Of a stretch of 64,000 nucleotides of DNA, positions 1-10,479 are shown piece by piece. A program made the position numbers and the translations under genes. Source of the stretch: Lachancea kluyveri NRRL Y-12651. Lineage: Eukaryota > Ascomycota > Saccharomycetes > Saccharomycetales > Saccharomycetaceae. The notes beneath the pieces are model-generated. The model ran no database searches, was not told the DNA's origin, and saw nothing but the letters and a program-made list of their open reading frames with translations. How positions within the stretch are numbered: position 1 is the stretch's first letter; each line of letters opens with the position of its first letter. The DNA is taken from positions 1,054,001 through 1,118,000 of the forward strand of contig CM000694.1 of NCBI GenBank assembly GCA_000149225.2. The letters are read 5' to 3'.

Positions 1-1577
1 TGTTCTTCGGTCCACAAGTTTGGTTCAGGGACATAATCAGGTTGACCAACTCCTAACAAACCACCTTGCATTTCCCAATCCTTAACTCTTGGTAATTGTA
101 AAGTGTTAAAAACATCATCAACGGCTTCCAACAGAATATCACTCAAATCGTTAGTGTGTCCCGGTGTTGGAGTGATTCTCAATCTTTCAGTGCCTCTTGC
201 TACCGTTGGGAAGTTAATAGCCTGAACATAAATACGATGTTTATCCATCAAAATATCAGAGGCTTGCTTAGCTAAGTCTGGATTACCAATCAACACGGGG
301 ACAATGTGAGATGGATTTGGTATGACAGGAATGCCAAGATCATGTAAACCATTCTTGACATATGCAGTATGTTTTTGTTGATCCTGTCTCAAGTTCAAAT
401 GAGAACGTTGGTATCTAATAGCTTCAGCACTGCCGGCCATAACAGCTGGAGGCAAAGAAGTAGTAAAGATGAAACCTGGAGAGTATGATCTAAGCCAGTC
501 GATCAAGTTTAAAGAAGCGGCAACATAACCACCAACCGTACCGAAAGATTTACCTAGGGTACCGGTTATCATATCTACACGATCCATAACTGTCCGAGTG
601 TTTGGAGAAGCAATACCAGCTTGACGATGGTCTTCGAAGTCACAGTGTTCCGCAACACCTGCACCATGAGGACCATACAGGCCAACTGCGTGAACCTCGT
701 CTAAGAAGGTCAAAGCACCATACTTCTCGGCCAAGTCACAAATCTTTTCAATATCGGCAACAGAACCGGACATGGAGTAGACAGACTCAAAAGCGATCAA
801 TTTTGGAGTAGATTTTGGGTACATAGCCAGCATCTCTTCCAATTGTTCCAAGTTGTTGTGCTTGAAGATATGTTTGGTGGTGGAGGCATGTTTGATACCA
901 ACGATCATAGAGGCATGGTTCAACTCATCAGAAAAAATGACCAAGTCCTTGATTTTCTGGCCTAAAAGAGAAATGACAGCATCGTTAGCGACAAAACAGG
1001 AAGAAAAAACCAGCGCACCTTCCTTTTTGTGTAGTGCAGCAATCTCAGCTTCCAGATTCATGGTGTGCTTGTTGTGGCCAGCAATATTTCTGGTACCACC
1101 AGCACCAGCGCCATACTTGTCCAATGTCTTTTTCATAACATCAACCACCTGCTGATTCTTAGATAAAACCAGGTAATCGTTAGAGCACCAGACAGTAACC
1201 TTATCATTCTCTAACTGACGATGTGCTAGCGGAAATTCCTTAGCCAAACGATTAATGTTGTTAAAAAATCTGTAAGATTTATCTGCTCTTTTTTTATTTA
1301 ATTCATGTTCAAACATCCCATCGTAATCAAAAGATGACTCTTGGGTAGCATGATCAACAAAAGCAGATTCCTTGGTGGATGAAACAGGCTGAGCAACCGG
1401 AGCGGTAGAGGTGGAGGTTGCATAGCTAGCAGTTTGCATGGCTTTACCCATGAAAGGGCATTTCTTAGCCATGGCAGGCAAATTAGCGTGCTGCAATGCC
1501 TTGACGCTTTGCAAAGATGACGCAGCAGAGTGAACAAAAGGACACAACTTAGCAGATTGGCGTGCAATAGATTCCAT
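1..1577 (-). CDS. HEM1: 5-aminolevulinate synthase, mitochondrial (3' end off the left edge)
   Basis: Pyridoxal-phosphate enzyme that condenses glycine with succinyl-CoA to 5-aminolevulinate, the first step of haem synthesis, in the mitochondrial matrix. I translated 525 codons from the ATG at 1577; the stop lies beyond base 1. From about residue 75 the protein follows S. cerevisiae Hem1 closely (for example [25 protein letters not shown] and the PLP-lysine motif TGTLGKSFG, Lys codon 549-551), and it ends near LQLPRV..GGLLGVG, so only about 20 residues are missing. The N-terminal ~70 residues look like a mitochondrial presequence. They carry two Cys-Pro motifs (C12-P13 and K39-C40-P41-F42) resembling haem regulatory motifs. 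The divergence of the presequence is normal for the family. The identification is secure; regulation by haem is inferred. Confidence 0.97.
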   Translation of the reverse strand, partial: MESIARQSAKLCPFVHSAASSLQSVKALQHANLPAMAKKCPFMGKAMQTASYATSTSTAPVAQPVSSTKESAFVDHATQESSFDYDGMFEHELNKKRADKSYRFFNNINRLAKEFPLAHRQLENDKVTVWCSNDYLVLSKNQQVVDVMKKTLDKYGAGAGGTRNIAGHNKHTMNLEAEIAALHKKEGALVFSSCFVANDAVISLLGQKIKDLVIFSDELNHASMIVGIKHASTTKHIFKHNNLEQLEEMLAMYPKSTPKLIAFESVYSMSGSVADIEKICDLAEKYGALTFLDEVHAVGLYGPHGAGVAEHCDFEDHRQAGIASPNTRTVMDRVDMITGTLGKSFGTVGGYVAASLNLIDWLRSYSPGFIFTTSLPPAVMAGSAEAIRYQRSHLNLRQDQQKHTAYVKNGLHDLGIPVIPNPSHIVPVLIGNPDLAKQASDILMDKHRIYVQAINFPTVARGTERLRITPTPGHTNDLSDILLEAVDDVFNTLQLPRVKDWEMQGGLLGVGQPDYVPEPNLWTEE

Positions 1578-1799
1578 CCCTTCTTCGTCTGTCTATTTTT
1601 CGACGGTTCTATTCCTGTAAAGAGGGGAGGTGAGTCTTCTCTCCACTACTCACATACATATATATATTTATTTTTTTCTTCCCATCCAATAGGAAAAAAG
1701 AAATTTTCTGAAAAATTTTTAGGTGTGATCAAGTATGTGATCACGTGGACAGTTGCCTGAGCCAATAAGAACGACGTTAAAGCTAATGTTAGGTGTTAC

Positions 1800-3605
1800 T
1801 TACGAGCTATTCAGTTCGCGATACCTGTCTTGAGCCTTTGGATGCCCCATTTGAGCAGCACATTTATAATGTTCCAGAGCCTTGCTTGGATCCTTTGTGC
1901 AGCCAATACCGCGCTCGTAGAAGAAAGCTAACGCATACTCTGCGCGGGCAAACTTACCTTCTGTGGACTGGCAGCTCCTTAAAGCCCAGCTGAATGCCTC
2001 TTGGTCGTTCGGCTGTAGAACACCAGCAGCACCTGTAAGATACCATCCACTCAAAGCCATCATCGCCATCGGGTTTCCTTTAGGTTTGGCCCTTGCAGCT
2101 TTGGCGTACCACGCAATAGATTTGCTGGCAATAATGGGTAGACTTAGCTCACCAAACTCGTAACAATGACCTAGTCGCCATTGTGCCAATGGATATGAGC
2201 ATTTGGTAGCACAACGATGATAATAGTACAACGCCTTTTCTGAGGATCGCGTAATTCCCGATCTTTGTAACAGCTCTCTCAACTCGTTGGATAACGAGTC
2301 AAACTCATAGATCTTCCCTAATTCGTACAACGCCTGTGGTGATATATCTTCTTTCTTAATTTTATACTGAGGATCCTCATTCGAAGCCCTTAGGAACCAT
2401 TCAATAGCATTTTTAGGGTCATGTGGAGTTGCGATACCTTGTAGGTAAAACATACCCAATTTATACATACAAGAAACGTCATGACATTTATCAGCACCTC
2501 TTTCGTAATAATACATTGCTTTCTGTAAGCACATCTCTTTCGTTAAGCTAGGGTCTGTACCTCGCTGGTATTCGTAGCTTATCCCGCTACGATAACAAGC
2601 ATTAGGATGTTTCAACTTTGCAGCTTTAGAGTAATAGTCCAAGGCCTTTGTATCATTCCTTGAAACAATACCTTTGTTTTTTATGTCTAAGTAGGGCTGG
2701 TGAGAGTATAGTGTGCCCATGAAATACAAAGCCGGAGAATATTTTAGAGTCATCAACTTTGTTAGCACTTTAAGGGCGTGCTCAAGAATGATTTTTTGGT
2801 TTTTCAACATCTCCTCCGTGGTTAACTGCCTCTTCAGCTTCTCTGCATTAATATTATAGTTGCATGTAAACTGCTCATTGAAGGCGTATAGTAACAAAGT
2901 TTCACACCATTTCATCTGTACCAAGGGAGTAAAGTTAGGCGAGTCTGCTATGGTGGACTTATAAACTTCATAAAATTTTAAAGCGTCATCGGAATACTCG
3001 GATAAGGGACGTGACTTTGTCGATGACCTAGTACTGGAAGGACTGTTTGTTGTAGACTTCGATATGACATGTTTATCAGTACCGGCTTCTTGTGTACCCG
3101 CTTGTGTTTGCGTTTCAACCAAGTCCTCTTCTGTTCTATAAACCTTCTCTTTCAAAATGTGTTGCTGAGCTTCACTTTCTTCATATGGTGGTGGAGGTGG
3201 CTGAATGTCTACAGAGCTGTGCGCACTTTCAAAAGTTTCTGCTAGACTACCAGCTGAACCCTGGCTATTCATGGCCGGTCTTTGTGGAGGAGGTAGTTGT
3301 TCATTTGAGCTGTTAAGTGCAAAAGTTGAGTAGTAGCGCGAGTTTGTATCCATAAAACTGACATCCACCGGGGTTTGGATGGATTTGGGTGTAGAGCTGT
3401 TTGTAGAAGTTGTAGGTATTGTAGCTTTATACTGAAAAGGAACTGGGTTTATCACTTCCTGTGTATCCTCAACAGGATAAGGTGTTGTGTGTTTTACCTG
3501 TTGCGGTTGCGGTCGCGGTTGCTGAGCATGATACGTAGCTTGGGTATTAGGCGGATACATGTTGATATGTGTCTCATAGAATTGTTCCCTAATCCGATGA
3601 GACAT
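1800..3605 (-). CDS. ACK1: Sel1-repeat protein Ack1
   Basis: 601 residues (S. cerevisiae Ack1, YDL203C, has 623). The N-terminal ~200 residues are low-complexity, rich in Pro, Ser, Thr and Gln, with a PPPPPYEES stretch. From about residue 200 to the end lie tandem Sel1-type helical repeats with the usual A..Y.GxxYExG..pxdxxkAlxwyxkAA pattern (for example KALDYYSKAAKLKHPNACY and KALEHYKCAAQMGHPKAQ). In S. cerevisiae the protein is linked to the Pkc1/cell-wall-integrity pathway, acting upstream of Rho1 signalling; Sel1 arrays act as protein-binding scaffolds, as in the chitin synthase activator Chs4. I chose Ack1 rather than Skt5/Chs4 because of position: the adjacent genes are the YDL202W-YDL198C series and the strand agrees. 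It lies 222 bases from HEM1, on the same strand and upstream of it. Confidence 0.88.
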   Translation of the reverse strand: MSHRIREQFYETHINMYPPNTQATYHAQQPRPQPQQVKHTTPYPVEDTQEVINPVPFQYKATIPTTSTNSSTPKSIQTPVDVSFMDTNSRYYSTFALNSSNEQLPPPQRPAMNSQGSAGSLAETFESAHSSVDIQPPPPPYEESEAQQHILKEKVYRTEEDLVETQTQAGTQEAGTDKHVISKSTTNSPSSTRSSTKSRPLSEYSDDALKFYEVYKSTIADSPNFTPLVQMKWCETLLLYAFNEQFTCNYNINAEKLKRQLTTEEMLKNQKIILEHALKVLTKLMTLKYSPALYFMGTLYSHQPYLDIKNKGIVSRNDTKALDYYSKAAKLKHPNACYRSGISYEYQRGTDPSLTKEMCLQKAMYYYERGADKCHDVSCMYKLGMFYLQGIATPHDPKNAIEWFLRASNEDPQYKIKKEDISPQALYELGKIYEFDSLSNELRELLQRSGITRSSEKALYYYHRCATKCSYPLAQWRLGHCYEFGELSLPIIASKSIAWYAKAARAKPKGNPMAMMALSGWYLTGAAGVLQPNDQEAFSWALRSCQSTEGKFARAEYALAFFYERGIGCTKDPSKALEHYKCAAQMGHPKAQDRYRELNSS

Positions 3606-4214
3606 GTCTGGGAAATTTTTAATCTATTGTTCGCGTTTCTTTTAGACCAGTGATATTCTGGTAAGCATTTTTCGTTCTTTGAGTTGAAAAAATGCTGTTA
3701 ATTTGAGAGGGGGGGGGAGAAAGACCAACAGAAGTGGTGAAAAGAAAAGAAAAAAAAAGAAAAAGAGTACGACCACCTTACAGCCACGAGGTGTGCAAAC
3801 TAGCAATGGCACTAGTTTTTGCGCCCTTACTTTTGAAAGCTACTTTCTTAAATTGTGATTGTTTAGGTCAGCTAATGTGATTTTTTTCAAGTTACATGGA
3901 CACACTACGCTTGTGCAAACCTAACGTATTGGGACGTCTACAACATTGCTAACTTGTCGTGTGTTTTTCTCAGCATAAGATTACGGTTCGACCAGTCTTG
4001 CTTTTAAATCAATTGCTCGAGTACGTATACATATATATATACATAGCTCGATTCTTCTTATTCTGTAGCCCCTCGCCTTTAGCAGCTGTCTGTGAAAAAT
4101 TTTGTAGGACAATTTCCCTGAGCAATCTTTATTATATTGGGCCCAGCAAATTATACTTTACACTACCATAGGCTTACCCCAAGGTATTACTTTATCGCCT
4201 ACTAGTTTTAAACC
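3606..4214. other. Divergent intergenic region ACK1/COX20
   Basis: 609 bases between the starts of ACK1 and COX20, expected to hold both promoters. I see a run of nine G (3709-3717) next to an A/G-rich purine tract (about 3717-3765), and an alternating TA stretch near 4030-4043. No credible ORF. No tRNA: the ggttcga at 3984 is not followed by a B box or a T-stem. Confidence 0.6.
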
Positions 4215-4784
4215 ATGGTTTGGCCTTTCAGCAAGAAAAAAGAACAAGAACTTGATAGCGTTGTGGAAACACCAAGAGAGCCTCAACTAACAAATTATAG
4301 TAGCGGTCAAAAGTTTCTATTAGAAGATACCAAACCACGCTTCGCTAATGAGTCTCAGAACAAACAACAACGGTTGCGGGAGCAAGCTCAGATTAGAGAT
4401 GCCTGGAACACACTATCGTGGCAAGATTTTTCGCTAGCGAAGTTAACTTCAATCCCGTGTTTCCGAGATGCCGGTATGAGTGGATTCACTAGCATGTTTG
4501 TCGTTGGTACTGTTATATTTTTGTATCACAAGAACCCTGCTCGTGCAGCCAACTGGTCTATAGGTGGATACATGTTAGGCAGCATTGTAGGATGGGAGCA
4601 ATGTAGAATGAAAAGGAAACGTGGTTTCCAAGTGGCCGAAATGGCTAAACAGACAGTAGCTACGAAAGAAAGACCGATGGTCAAGCAGCACCTAAATGAT
4701 GATCGTGTCAAGAAGGAATGGGAAGGCCACACAACGGAGTCAATCAATGCCATGCAGAAAAGGCCATGGTATAAGTTTTGGTAG
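4215..4784 (+). CDS. COX20: Cytochrome c oxidase assembly chaperone Cox20
   Basis: 189 residues (S. cerevisiae Cox20, YDR231C, about 205). An inner-membrane protein of mitochondria that binds newly made Cox2 and presents it to the Imp1 peptidase and copper-insertion machinery. The N-terminal ~80 residues are charged. Two hydrophobic segments follow, about residues 93-108 (SGFTSMFVVGTVIFLY) and 113-131 (AANWSIGGYMLGSIVGWEQ), joined by a short basic loop HKNPARA, then a charged C-terminal tail ending KRPWYKFW. This two-helix hairpin with the conserved R..G.......GW.Q.R pattern is typical of the Cox20/FAM36A family. The strand and the neighbours HEM1 and IVY1 match the YDR232W-YDR229W order. Confidence 0.9.
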   Translation: MVWPFSKKKEQELDSVVETPREPQLTNYSSGQKFLLEDTKPRFANESQNKQQRLREQAQIRDAWNTLSWQDFSLAKLTSIPCFRDAGMSGFTSMFVVGTVIFLYHKNPARAANWSIGGYMLGSIVGWEQCRMKRKRGFQVAEMAKQTVATKERPMVKQHLNDDRVKKEWEGHTTESINAMQKRPWYKFW

Positions 4785-5186
4785 GCTAATCTTTACGTTA
4801 GACTCGCAGTGTATACAGTCATCTATTAGCTTATGATTAACGACAAACAAACGTACAAAAGTAAGTAAATTCATCATTCTCAACACAAACCAAGTGTGAA
4901 CAGTAAAAGCGATGATAGCATCAGTATCTACCTCGAGGTAACTTCTTCATATCACGAGACGGTTGTATTCAAAGATCGACGCTGTACATCTTTCTAGGAA
5001 GTTTCAGTTTTCTCGGCGATTTCGTAGTTTTCTCGGCGATTTCGTTTGCTTACGATCTGCTTATCTAATTTTCCCACCAATTTTACTAAGGCAATGACAA
5101 ATTTTAACTAGCAAGAAGATATAAATGGCTCGTAAACGCCTTCTTATTTGCCGACTTACGTATCCAGTCTTGAATGTTCTCGATAA
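4785..5186. other. Intergenic region COX20 to dioxygenase
   Basis: 402 bases between genes on the same strand. Besides the 20-base tandem duplication listed separately, it is ordinary AT-rich sequence holding the COX20 3' end and the promoter of the dioxygenase gene. No ORF or RNA gene seen. Confidence 0.55.
5006..5045 (+). repeat. Perfect tandem duplication of a 20-base unit
   Basis: The unit agttttctcggcgatttcgt occurs twice head to tail without a mismatch (5006-5025 and 5026-5045), about 140 bases before the ATG of the dioxygenase gene. It is GC-richer than its surroundings. The absence of any mismatch points to a recent duplication or to a selected doubled binding site. Confidence 0.9.
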
Positions 5187-6434
5187 ATGAGTGGTCATTC
5201 TATGATAAACAAACAGTTATTGATTGCTACTTTGCTTATTGGTCTCATTGCCGTTTTGTTTACATATAAGAATATTATTAACAAGGCCACTACTTCATCA
5301 ATAGCGTTTTTTTCCACGTTTAAAGTAATCTCTTTCTTTTCCAAAATGCCAGAACATACAAAGCATACAAACCTTGTACCTACCAATACTGATAGCGCCT
5401 CCACCGGTTCTGCTGTTTTGAGTGACTTATTTGTTGACAACCAACCAAAAACTCCAGTGTATTTCTTTTCCCATGGTGGCCCCACTTTTATGTACCCAAA
5501 GGCTGACTTCGGGGGTGAACCAGGTGCTTATCGAGTTGTATCCAATGTGGGTAAATTTATTAAGAATAAAATGAAACCCAAGTTTATCGTTGTAATTTCA
5601 GCGCACTGGCAATCCAATAGCGGGAATCTGATCGAAGTTGCTGTCCCTCGGGGTTCGAGTAATACCAATCATGGGTCCAGTGACCTTTTTGGCTCAAGAT
5701 CAAGGCATAGTAATAAGTCCTCAGCCAAAACTTTAGATCCCGACGAAAACAAACTCATCTATGATTTCTACGGGTTCCCAGACCACATGTACAAAGAAGA
5801 ATTTCACTCAAGGTCTAACCTAGAACTGGCTAAAGATATTGTCGCTGAAATCAACAAATCAGAGTCTCAATTAGAAGCAGCTTTATCAGTAAGAGGCATT
5901 GACCATGGTACTTGGGTTCCTTTCAAAGTGGCGTTTTCTACAAACAAGGCTCCTGACGAACCATGGGATCTTGAGGCTCCTTTGGTACAAGTGTCGTTGT
6001 CCTCTAGTGATGATTTCAACAGACATTATGAATTGGGCAAGATTCTGTCCAAGTACAGAAATCTAGGAGGTTTGATTGTGACTTCTGGGATGAGTGTTCA
6101 TAACTTGAGAGATCTTGGACTATCTATGTCACAAGGTGGCCGTCCACTTCCTTACGTCAAAAAGTTCAATGATATAATTCGGGAGATTTTAACTAATGAT
6201 ACTAACAACCGCAAAAAATTGGAAAAACTCAATGAGCTTCAAGAAAACTCCTCATTGCATAAGATTCTATTTTCTGCACATCCAACTTTGGAGCACTTTA
6301 TGCCGCTCGTTGTTGCACTAGGTGCTTCAGAAGGAATTGAGGCCAATGACCAATATTTGGTTCAGGAACTATATAGTAGTGAAACTCTATCTCTGGGTTG
6401 GGGTATTTACCAATTTGGGAAATATCAGAACTAA
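5187..6434 (+). CDS. Membrane-anchored LigB-type extradiol dioxygenase (4,5-DOPA dioxygenase-like)
   Basis: 415 residues. The body (about 88-415) has the class III ring-cleavage/aromatic dioxygenase pattern: FFSHGGP (His96), VVISAHWQ (His140), GIDHGTWVP (His240), VTSGMSVHNLRDL (His305) and FSAHPTLEHFMPL (His366, His371). Several of these His are the metal ligands and catalytic bases of the bacterial YgiD and plant DODA enzymes. Before it lies a hydrophobic segment at residues 11-26 (LLIATLLIGLIAVLFT), so the full protein looks type-II membrane-anchored. A second in-frame ATG at 5346 (Met54) would give a soluble 362-residue form with the whole catalytic domain. I know no S. cerevisiae gene at this position. 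The substrate cannot be told from sequence; catechol-like diphenols are the family norm. Confidence 0.85.
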   Translation: MSGHSMINKQLLIATLLIGLIAVLFTYKNIINKATTSSIAFFSTFKVISFFSKMPEHTKHTNLVPTNTDSASTGSAVLSDLFVDNQPKTPVYFFSHGGPTFMYPKADFGGEPGAYRVVSNVGKFIKNKMKPKFIVVISAHWQSNSGNLIEVAVPRGSSNTNHGSSDLFGSRSRHSNKSSAKTLDPDENKLIYDFYGFPDHMYKEEFHSRSNLELAKDIVAEINKSESQLEAALSVRGIDHGTWVPFKVAFSTNKAPDEPWDLEAPLVQVSLSSSDDFNRHYELGKILSKYRNLGGLIVTSGMSVHNLRDLGLSMSQGGRPLPYVKKFNDIIREILTNDTNNRKKLEKLNELQENSSLHKILFSAHPTLEHFMPLVVALGASEGIEANDQYLVQELYSSETLSLGWGIYQFGKYQN

Positions 6435-6966
6435 TGGCGTAGACAATCGAAGAGTTTGAAACTCCGCTCGTATATACTCTATTGCATTGTAACGGAGCAA
6501 ACTGCATATATCATAAAGAATTTTTCTAACCCCAAAAAAAGCTGATGTCAACTACGGTTAGGTCTGAAAGCCTGCAACCGGACAATAATGGACATAGTAT
6601 CTTGCAACTAGAAGTTAGGCAGAATTTATTTTCCTTTCTTTCTTTTTTGATCAAACTGGGCACTATGAGTGTTACGTAAGCTGTAATAATAAGATGCTGC
6701 GGTACACTGTACTTTTCGTGTAAGCACATTTATATTTCTGAATTTACAATTTCAACACACTTCACCTTTGGACACAATAGCAAAGTTTCCCACATTTAAA
6801 CTGTTCTATAAAGGCGACCATCTGGTATAAAGCCAATATGCAGTCTATTTGGAAGTAAAACCTGCTGAGCAAACGCTATATTCAAAGAAAGCAAAAAAAA
6901 AAAAAACTGTCCCATTCTATTGACTATTGTTACATGCTCTACAGGTATTGATGTTTTATAGATATT
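6435..6966. other. Convergent intergenic region dioxygenase/IVY1
   Basis: 532 bases between two gene 3' ends. Contains an A13-type run (about 6894-6906) and AT-rich 3'-end-like sequence. A minus-strand open frame at 6526-6729 is short and shows no recognisable motif, so I do not call it. Confidence 0.5.
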
Positions 6967-8334
6967 TTAGCCTTCTAATGTACTTGACTGATCACACACC
7001 TCCGTATCGCGTATCTGTAAATCGTCTAAACCCTCCAAAACGTGTTGTGAGATTTTCGTGCCTTCTTCTTCTTCTCCATCTTTGCCGCCTCCAGCTGTTT
7101 CTTCTTCCCCTTCCTCTTCCCCTTCCTCTTCCCACTCTCCTTCCTTGTTTGCTCTATCTCCTTCTTCACTGTGTTTATTGGTAGTATTATTTATAAAACT
7201 GCCTCTCGTACCCGGAAGTGGTAGTGAAAAAGAGTTGTCGAACGTTTCCTGAGTTTCATTACTTGTTTTATTTGAAATTTGCGGAGAATCCGATTGCTCA
7301 GTGATAAGAACAGGTGTACTGAACGAAGCAACTGGACTTTGTTGAAAAGCATTTTTGGGCGTTTGCTGATCATAAGTTTCTTCACTTTCACCCTCACTGT
7401 TGTCTTCGTGATTTCGGTCCTTGTTAAAAGGATCCTCTGCGTCCACTATCAAGTCATCTAAGCCACCGCCGGACCAGCCCTTTCTAGCAATATTCTCACA
7501 TATTTCTACTTGCGCACGAGAAACCGTGGCAACATCTTTCAAAATATTCCCACAACAAGACTGTACTAATTCGTATGAGTCTTGGTAGTAATCATGTTTC
7601 AGAGACTCCAAATCGTCCAATTGCGTTTGCAAGTTTTGCAAGTTTTCCCTGTATGATACCAAATTACGAATCTTCCTTTTCGAAAGTTTTATATTGTACT
7701 TTTCCTGTAATTTTAATTTCATAGTTTGCTCGTGAAATGCTTGTTTGAAGTGTGATTCTTGTGTTGCGTATTTCAAATTAAACCCCTCCATATGCTGCTC
7801 TAATTTTTCTCCGAGTGCTGTCGTAATGCACTGTGACATTATCCTTTGATGGTTTGCTAATAGGTGAAAAAGGCCACTTGAATTCAAAAATTTCTCGGCA
7901 GTGTCATCCCTACAACCTTTCAATCTGGCAATTTCTTCAAGTGAAGAAGCTACTAGGCTTGCATGTTGGGAAGTAGAGACCAACTGGCGTGCATAAGATT
8001 CGACGTGCTGGGAGAGTTCTTGCATTGCGTCTAGTGTTTTCTTCATGTCCTTTTTGGTAATAAGCGTCTGAAGGTCATTTATTGTGCTTGCACCTGATCG
8101 AACGGATGATGGGCGGCGAATCCTATAAAAAGAGGATCTCGATGAGTGCAAAGGTGATTTCAAGATGTCATTTGGCCTTTGTAGTTGAATTTGTTCTTGT
8201 TGCTCCTGTCGTTGCGAATCCCCCTTTAGTAATCGGCCATCACTGTTGACTATAGGATAAAATTCGGATAAATGAGGAGCGTATCTCTCTGGTGACACAT
8301 AGCGGTTATTTTTTTGGGCTTGATCAGTTGACAT
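6967..8334 (-). CDS. IVY1: Ivy1, I-BAR-like phospholipid-binding protein of the vacuole
   Basis: 455 residues (S. cerevisiae Ivy1, YDR229W, 453). Ivy1 binds Vps33 and the Rab GTPase Ypt7 on the vacuolar membrane and modulates Fab1 and TORC1/EGO signalling. The N-terminal ~90 residues are polar and disordered (SSFYRIRRPSSVRSG). Residues about 85-310 form one long alpha-helical, coiled-coil-prone region with Met/Leu/Gln heptads (DAMQELSQHVESYARQLV, LKHDYYQDSYELVQSCCG), the inverse-BAR-like core, ending KGWSGGGLDDLIVDAEDPF. The C-terminal ~140 residues are Ser/Asn/Glu-rich, with an acidic run near 415-430. Its start lies 213 bases from that of MRPL11, which runs the other way, so they share a promoter region. 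Confidence 0.92.
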   Translation of the reverse strand: MSTDQAQKNNRYVSPERYAPHLSEFYPIVNSDGRLLKGDSQRQEQQEQIQLQRPNDILKSPLHSSRSSFYRIRRPSSVRSGASTINDLQTLITKKDMKKTLDAMQELSQHVESYARQLVSTSQHASLVASSLEEIARLKGCRDDTAEKFLNSSGLFHLLANHQRIMSQCITTALGEKLEQHMEGFNLKYATQESHFKQAFHEQTMKLKLQEKYNIKLSKRKIRNLVSYRENLQNLQTQLDDLESLKHDYYQDSYELVQSCCGNILKDVATVSRAQVEICENIARKGWSGGGLDDLIVDAEDPFNKDRNHEDNSEGESEETYDQQTPKNAFQQSPVASFSTPVLITEQSDSPQISNKTSNETQETFDNSFSLPLPGTRGSFINNTTNKHSEEGDRANKEGEWEEEGEEEGEEETAGGGKDGEEEEGTKISQHVLEGLDDLQIRDTEVCDQSSTLEG

Positions 8335-8547
8335 ACCTTCTTAATCTAGGCTATAAGCTATTAGAAAGTACAACTATTTATCAGTCAACATCTGGTCAAC
8401 AGGGGAAGATATTCAAATACGTCGTCTGTTTGTGTCGTGGTATACGAATACTATCAACAATTGGAAAAAAATTTTCAGCATTTCGGAAATTGAATTATAC
8501 TATTTAATTATGGCACTTGTTCCTGTGCAAAACAAGTAACTATAACA

Positions 8548-9237
8548 ATGTTAAAGAACCTGTCTAATGTGTTCACTAGAACACAGCAATTTTCAGTGCT
8601 AAAATTTCACATTAGACTTGCATCTAGCGCCTCCAGAGTCACTTCAAAACCATTACAATCCAGAAAAACCTCTCTCATCGACTCCTATAAACGTTTGATG
8701 GAAACTAACCCTGTCGTGTTGTTCGCCCACCATAACAACTTGCTAAAGCAGGAGAATAATCATTTTCGTTCTGAAATCCAAAAGTTAGGCGGTAAGATGA
8801 CGGTGGTGAGGAATAACTTGTTCCAGGTATATTTGAAAAACTCACATTTACCCGACCCTTGTGCTCCAGTGAAATCTACTGAACAAAACAAACAACATCC
8901 ACTGTTACCATTATTTAAAGGACCTACAGCAGCAATTGCTTTCGATGAAACCGATCCAGCTAAAGTGGCCAAATTATTGAAACTACTAGAAAGGGTCGCC
9001 GATAAACTTTTCGTCATCGGAGCTAAAGTAGAAACCGAAATCTATGACACGGAAAAATTGAACCATTTTAAAACACTACCTTCAAAACCAGAACTCCAAG
9101 CTCAGCTAATGGGGTTGTTACATGTACTAAGTGGTGCTGGCTTAGTGAGAACTTTGGAGGCTGGTTCTCAAACCCTGTACATGACTTTGCAAAGTCATCA
9201 CGACAACAACACTCCGGATAAGGGGAACGAAGACTAA
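8548..9237 (+). CDS. MRPL11: Mitochondrial large-subunit ribosomal protein uL10m
   Basis: 229 residues (S. cerevisiae Mrpl11, YDL202W, 249). Component of the mitochondrial 54S subunit; the bacterial L10 homologue forms the base of the L7/L12 stalk. The first ~30 residues are basic and free of acidic side chains ([20 protein letters not shown]), a mitochondrial targeting sequence. The uL10 core follows: [17 protein letters not shown], a [14 protein letters not shown] strand-helix, a [13 protein letters not shown] element, then [21 protein letters not shown]. The C-terminus lacks the long L12-binding helix seen in bacterial L10, as is usual for fungal mitochondrial forms. TRM8 follows 199 bases downstream on the same strand, the S. 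cerevisiae order. Confidence 0.93.
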   Translation: MLKNLSNVFTRTQQFSVLKFHIRLASSASRVTSKPLQSRKTSLIDSYKRLMETNPVVLFAHHNNLLKQENNHFRSEIQKLGGKMTVVRNNLFQVYLKNSHLPDPCAPVKSTEQNKQHPLLPLFKGPTAAIAFDETDPAKVAKLLKLLERVADKLFVIGAKVETEIYDTEKLNHFKTLPSKPELQAQLMGLLHVLSGAGLVRTLEAGSQTLYMTLQSHHDNNTPDKGNED

Positions 9238-9385
9238 GATAATATACATAAGTTTACCTAAAAACATACTTGTAAATAAAACGGAGAACGTTACAGAACC
9301 ATTCATTAATGATTACCATTACGTACGATATGATTTATATTTGAAAATTTTTCAAAAAGCTCATCTCATCGTGAATATATCATAG

Positions 9386-10282
<897 letters not shown>

Positions 10283-10479
10283 AATATCAGATTGTGCACT
10301 ACTTACCAATAATTATTCTGTATAATAACAAGCTTTGAGGGCCTTTTTGTTCTTTTCTAGTAAGTGCAAGGGAATTTCATGCTGTCACTGCGAGAAAGAT
10401 GTAGAAGAAAAAAGAATAGAAAGAAAGGAGAAAAAAAAAAGGAGAAAAAAAAAAGGGTAAAAAGAGCAACTGCGAACGT

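Noticed and set aside
1617-1662. GTATGT and a pyrimidine-rich tract ending CAG in the HEM1 leader (minus strand)
   Set aside because: The interval of about 45 bases is too short for a yeast intron and lacks a branch site; the GTATGT is part of an alternating AT stretch.
8478-8500. Minus-strand atttccgaaatg resembling the centromere CDEIII core
   Set aside because: The left half of CDEIII does not match, and the place where CDEII and CDEI should lie is MRPL11 coding sequence.
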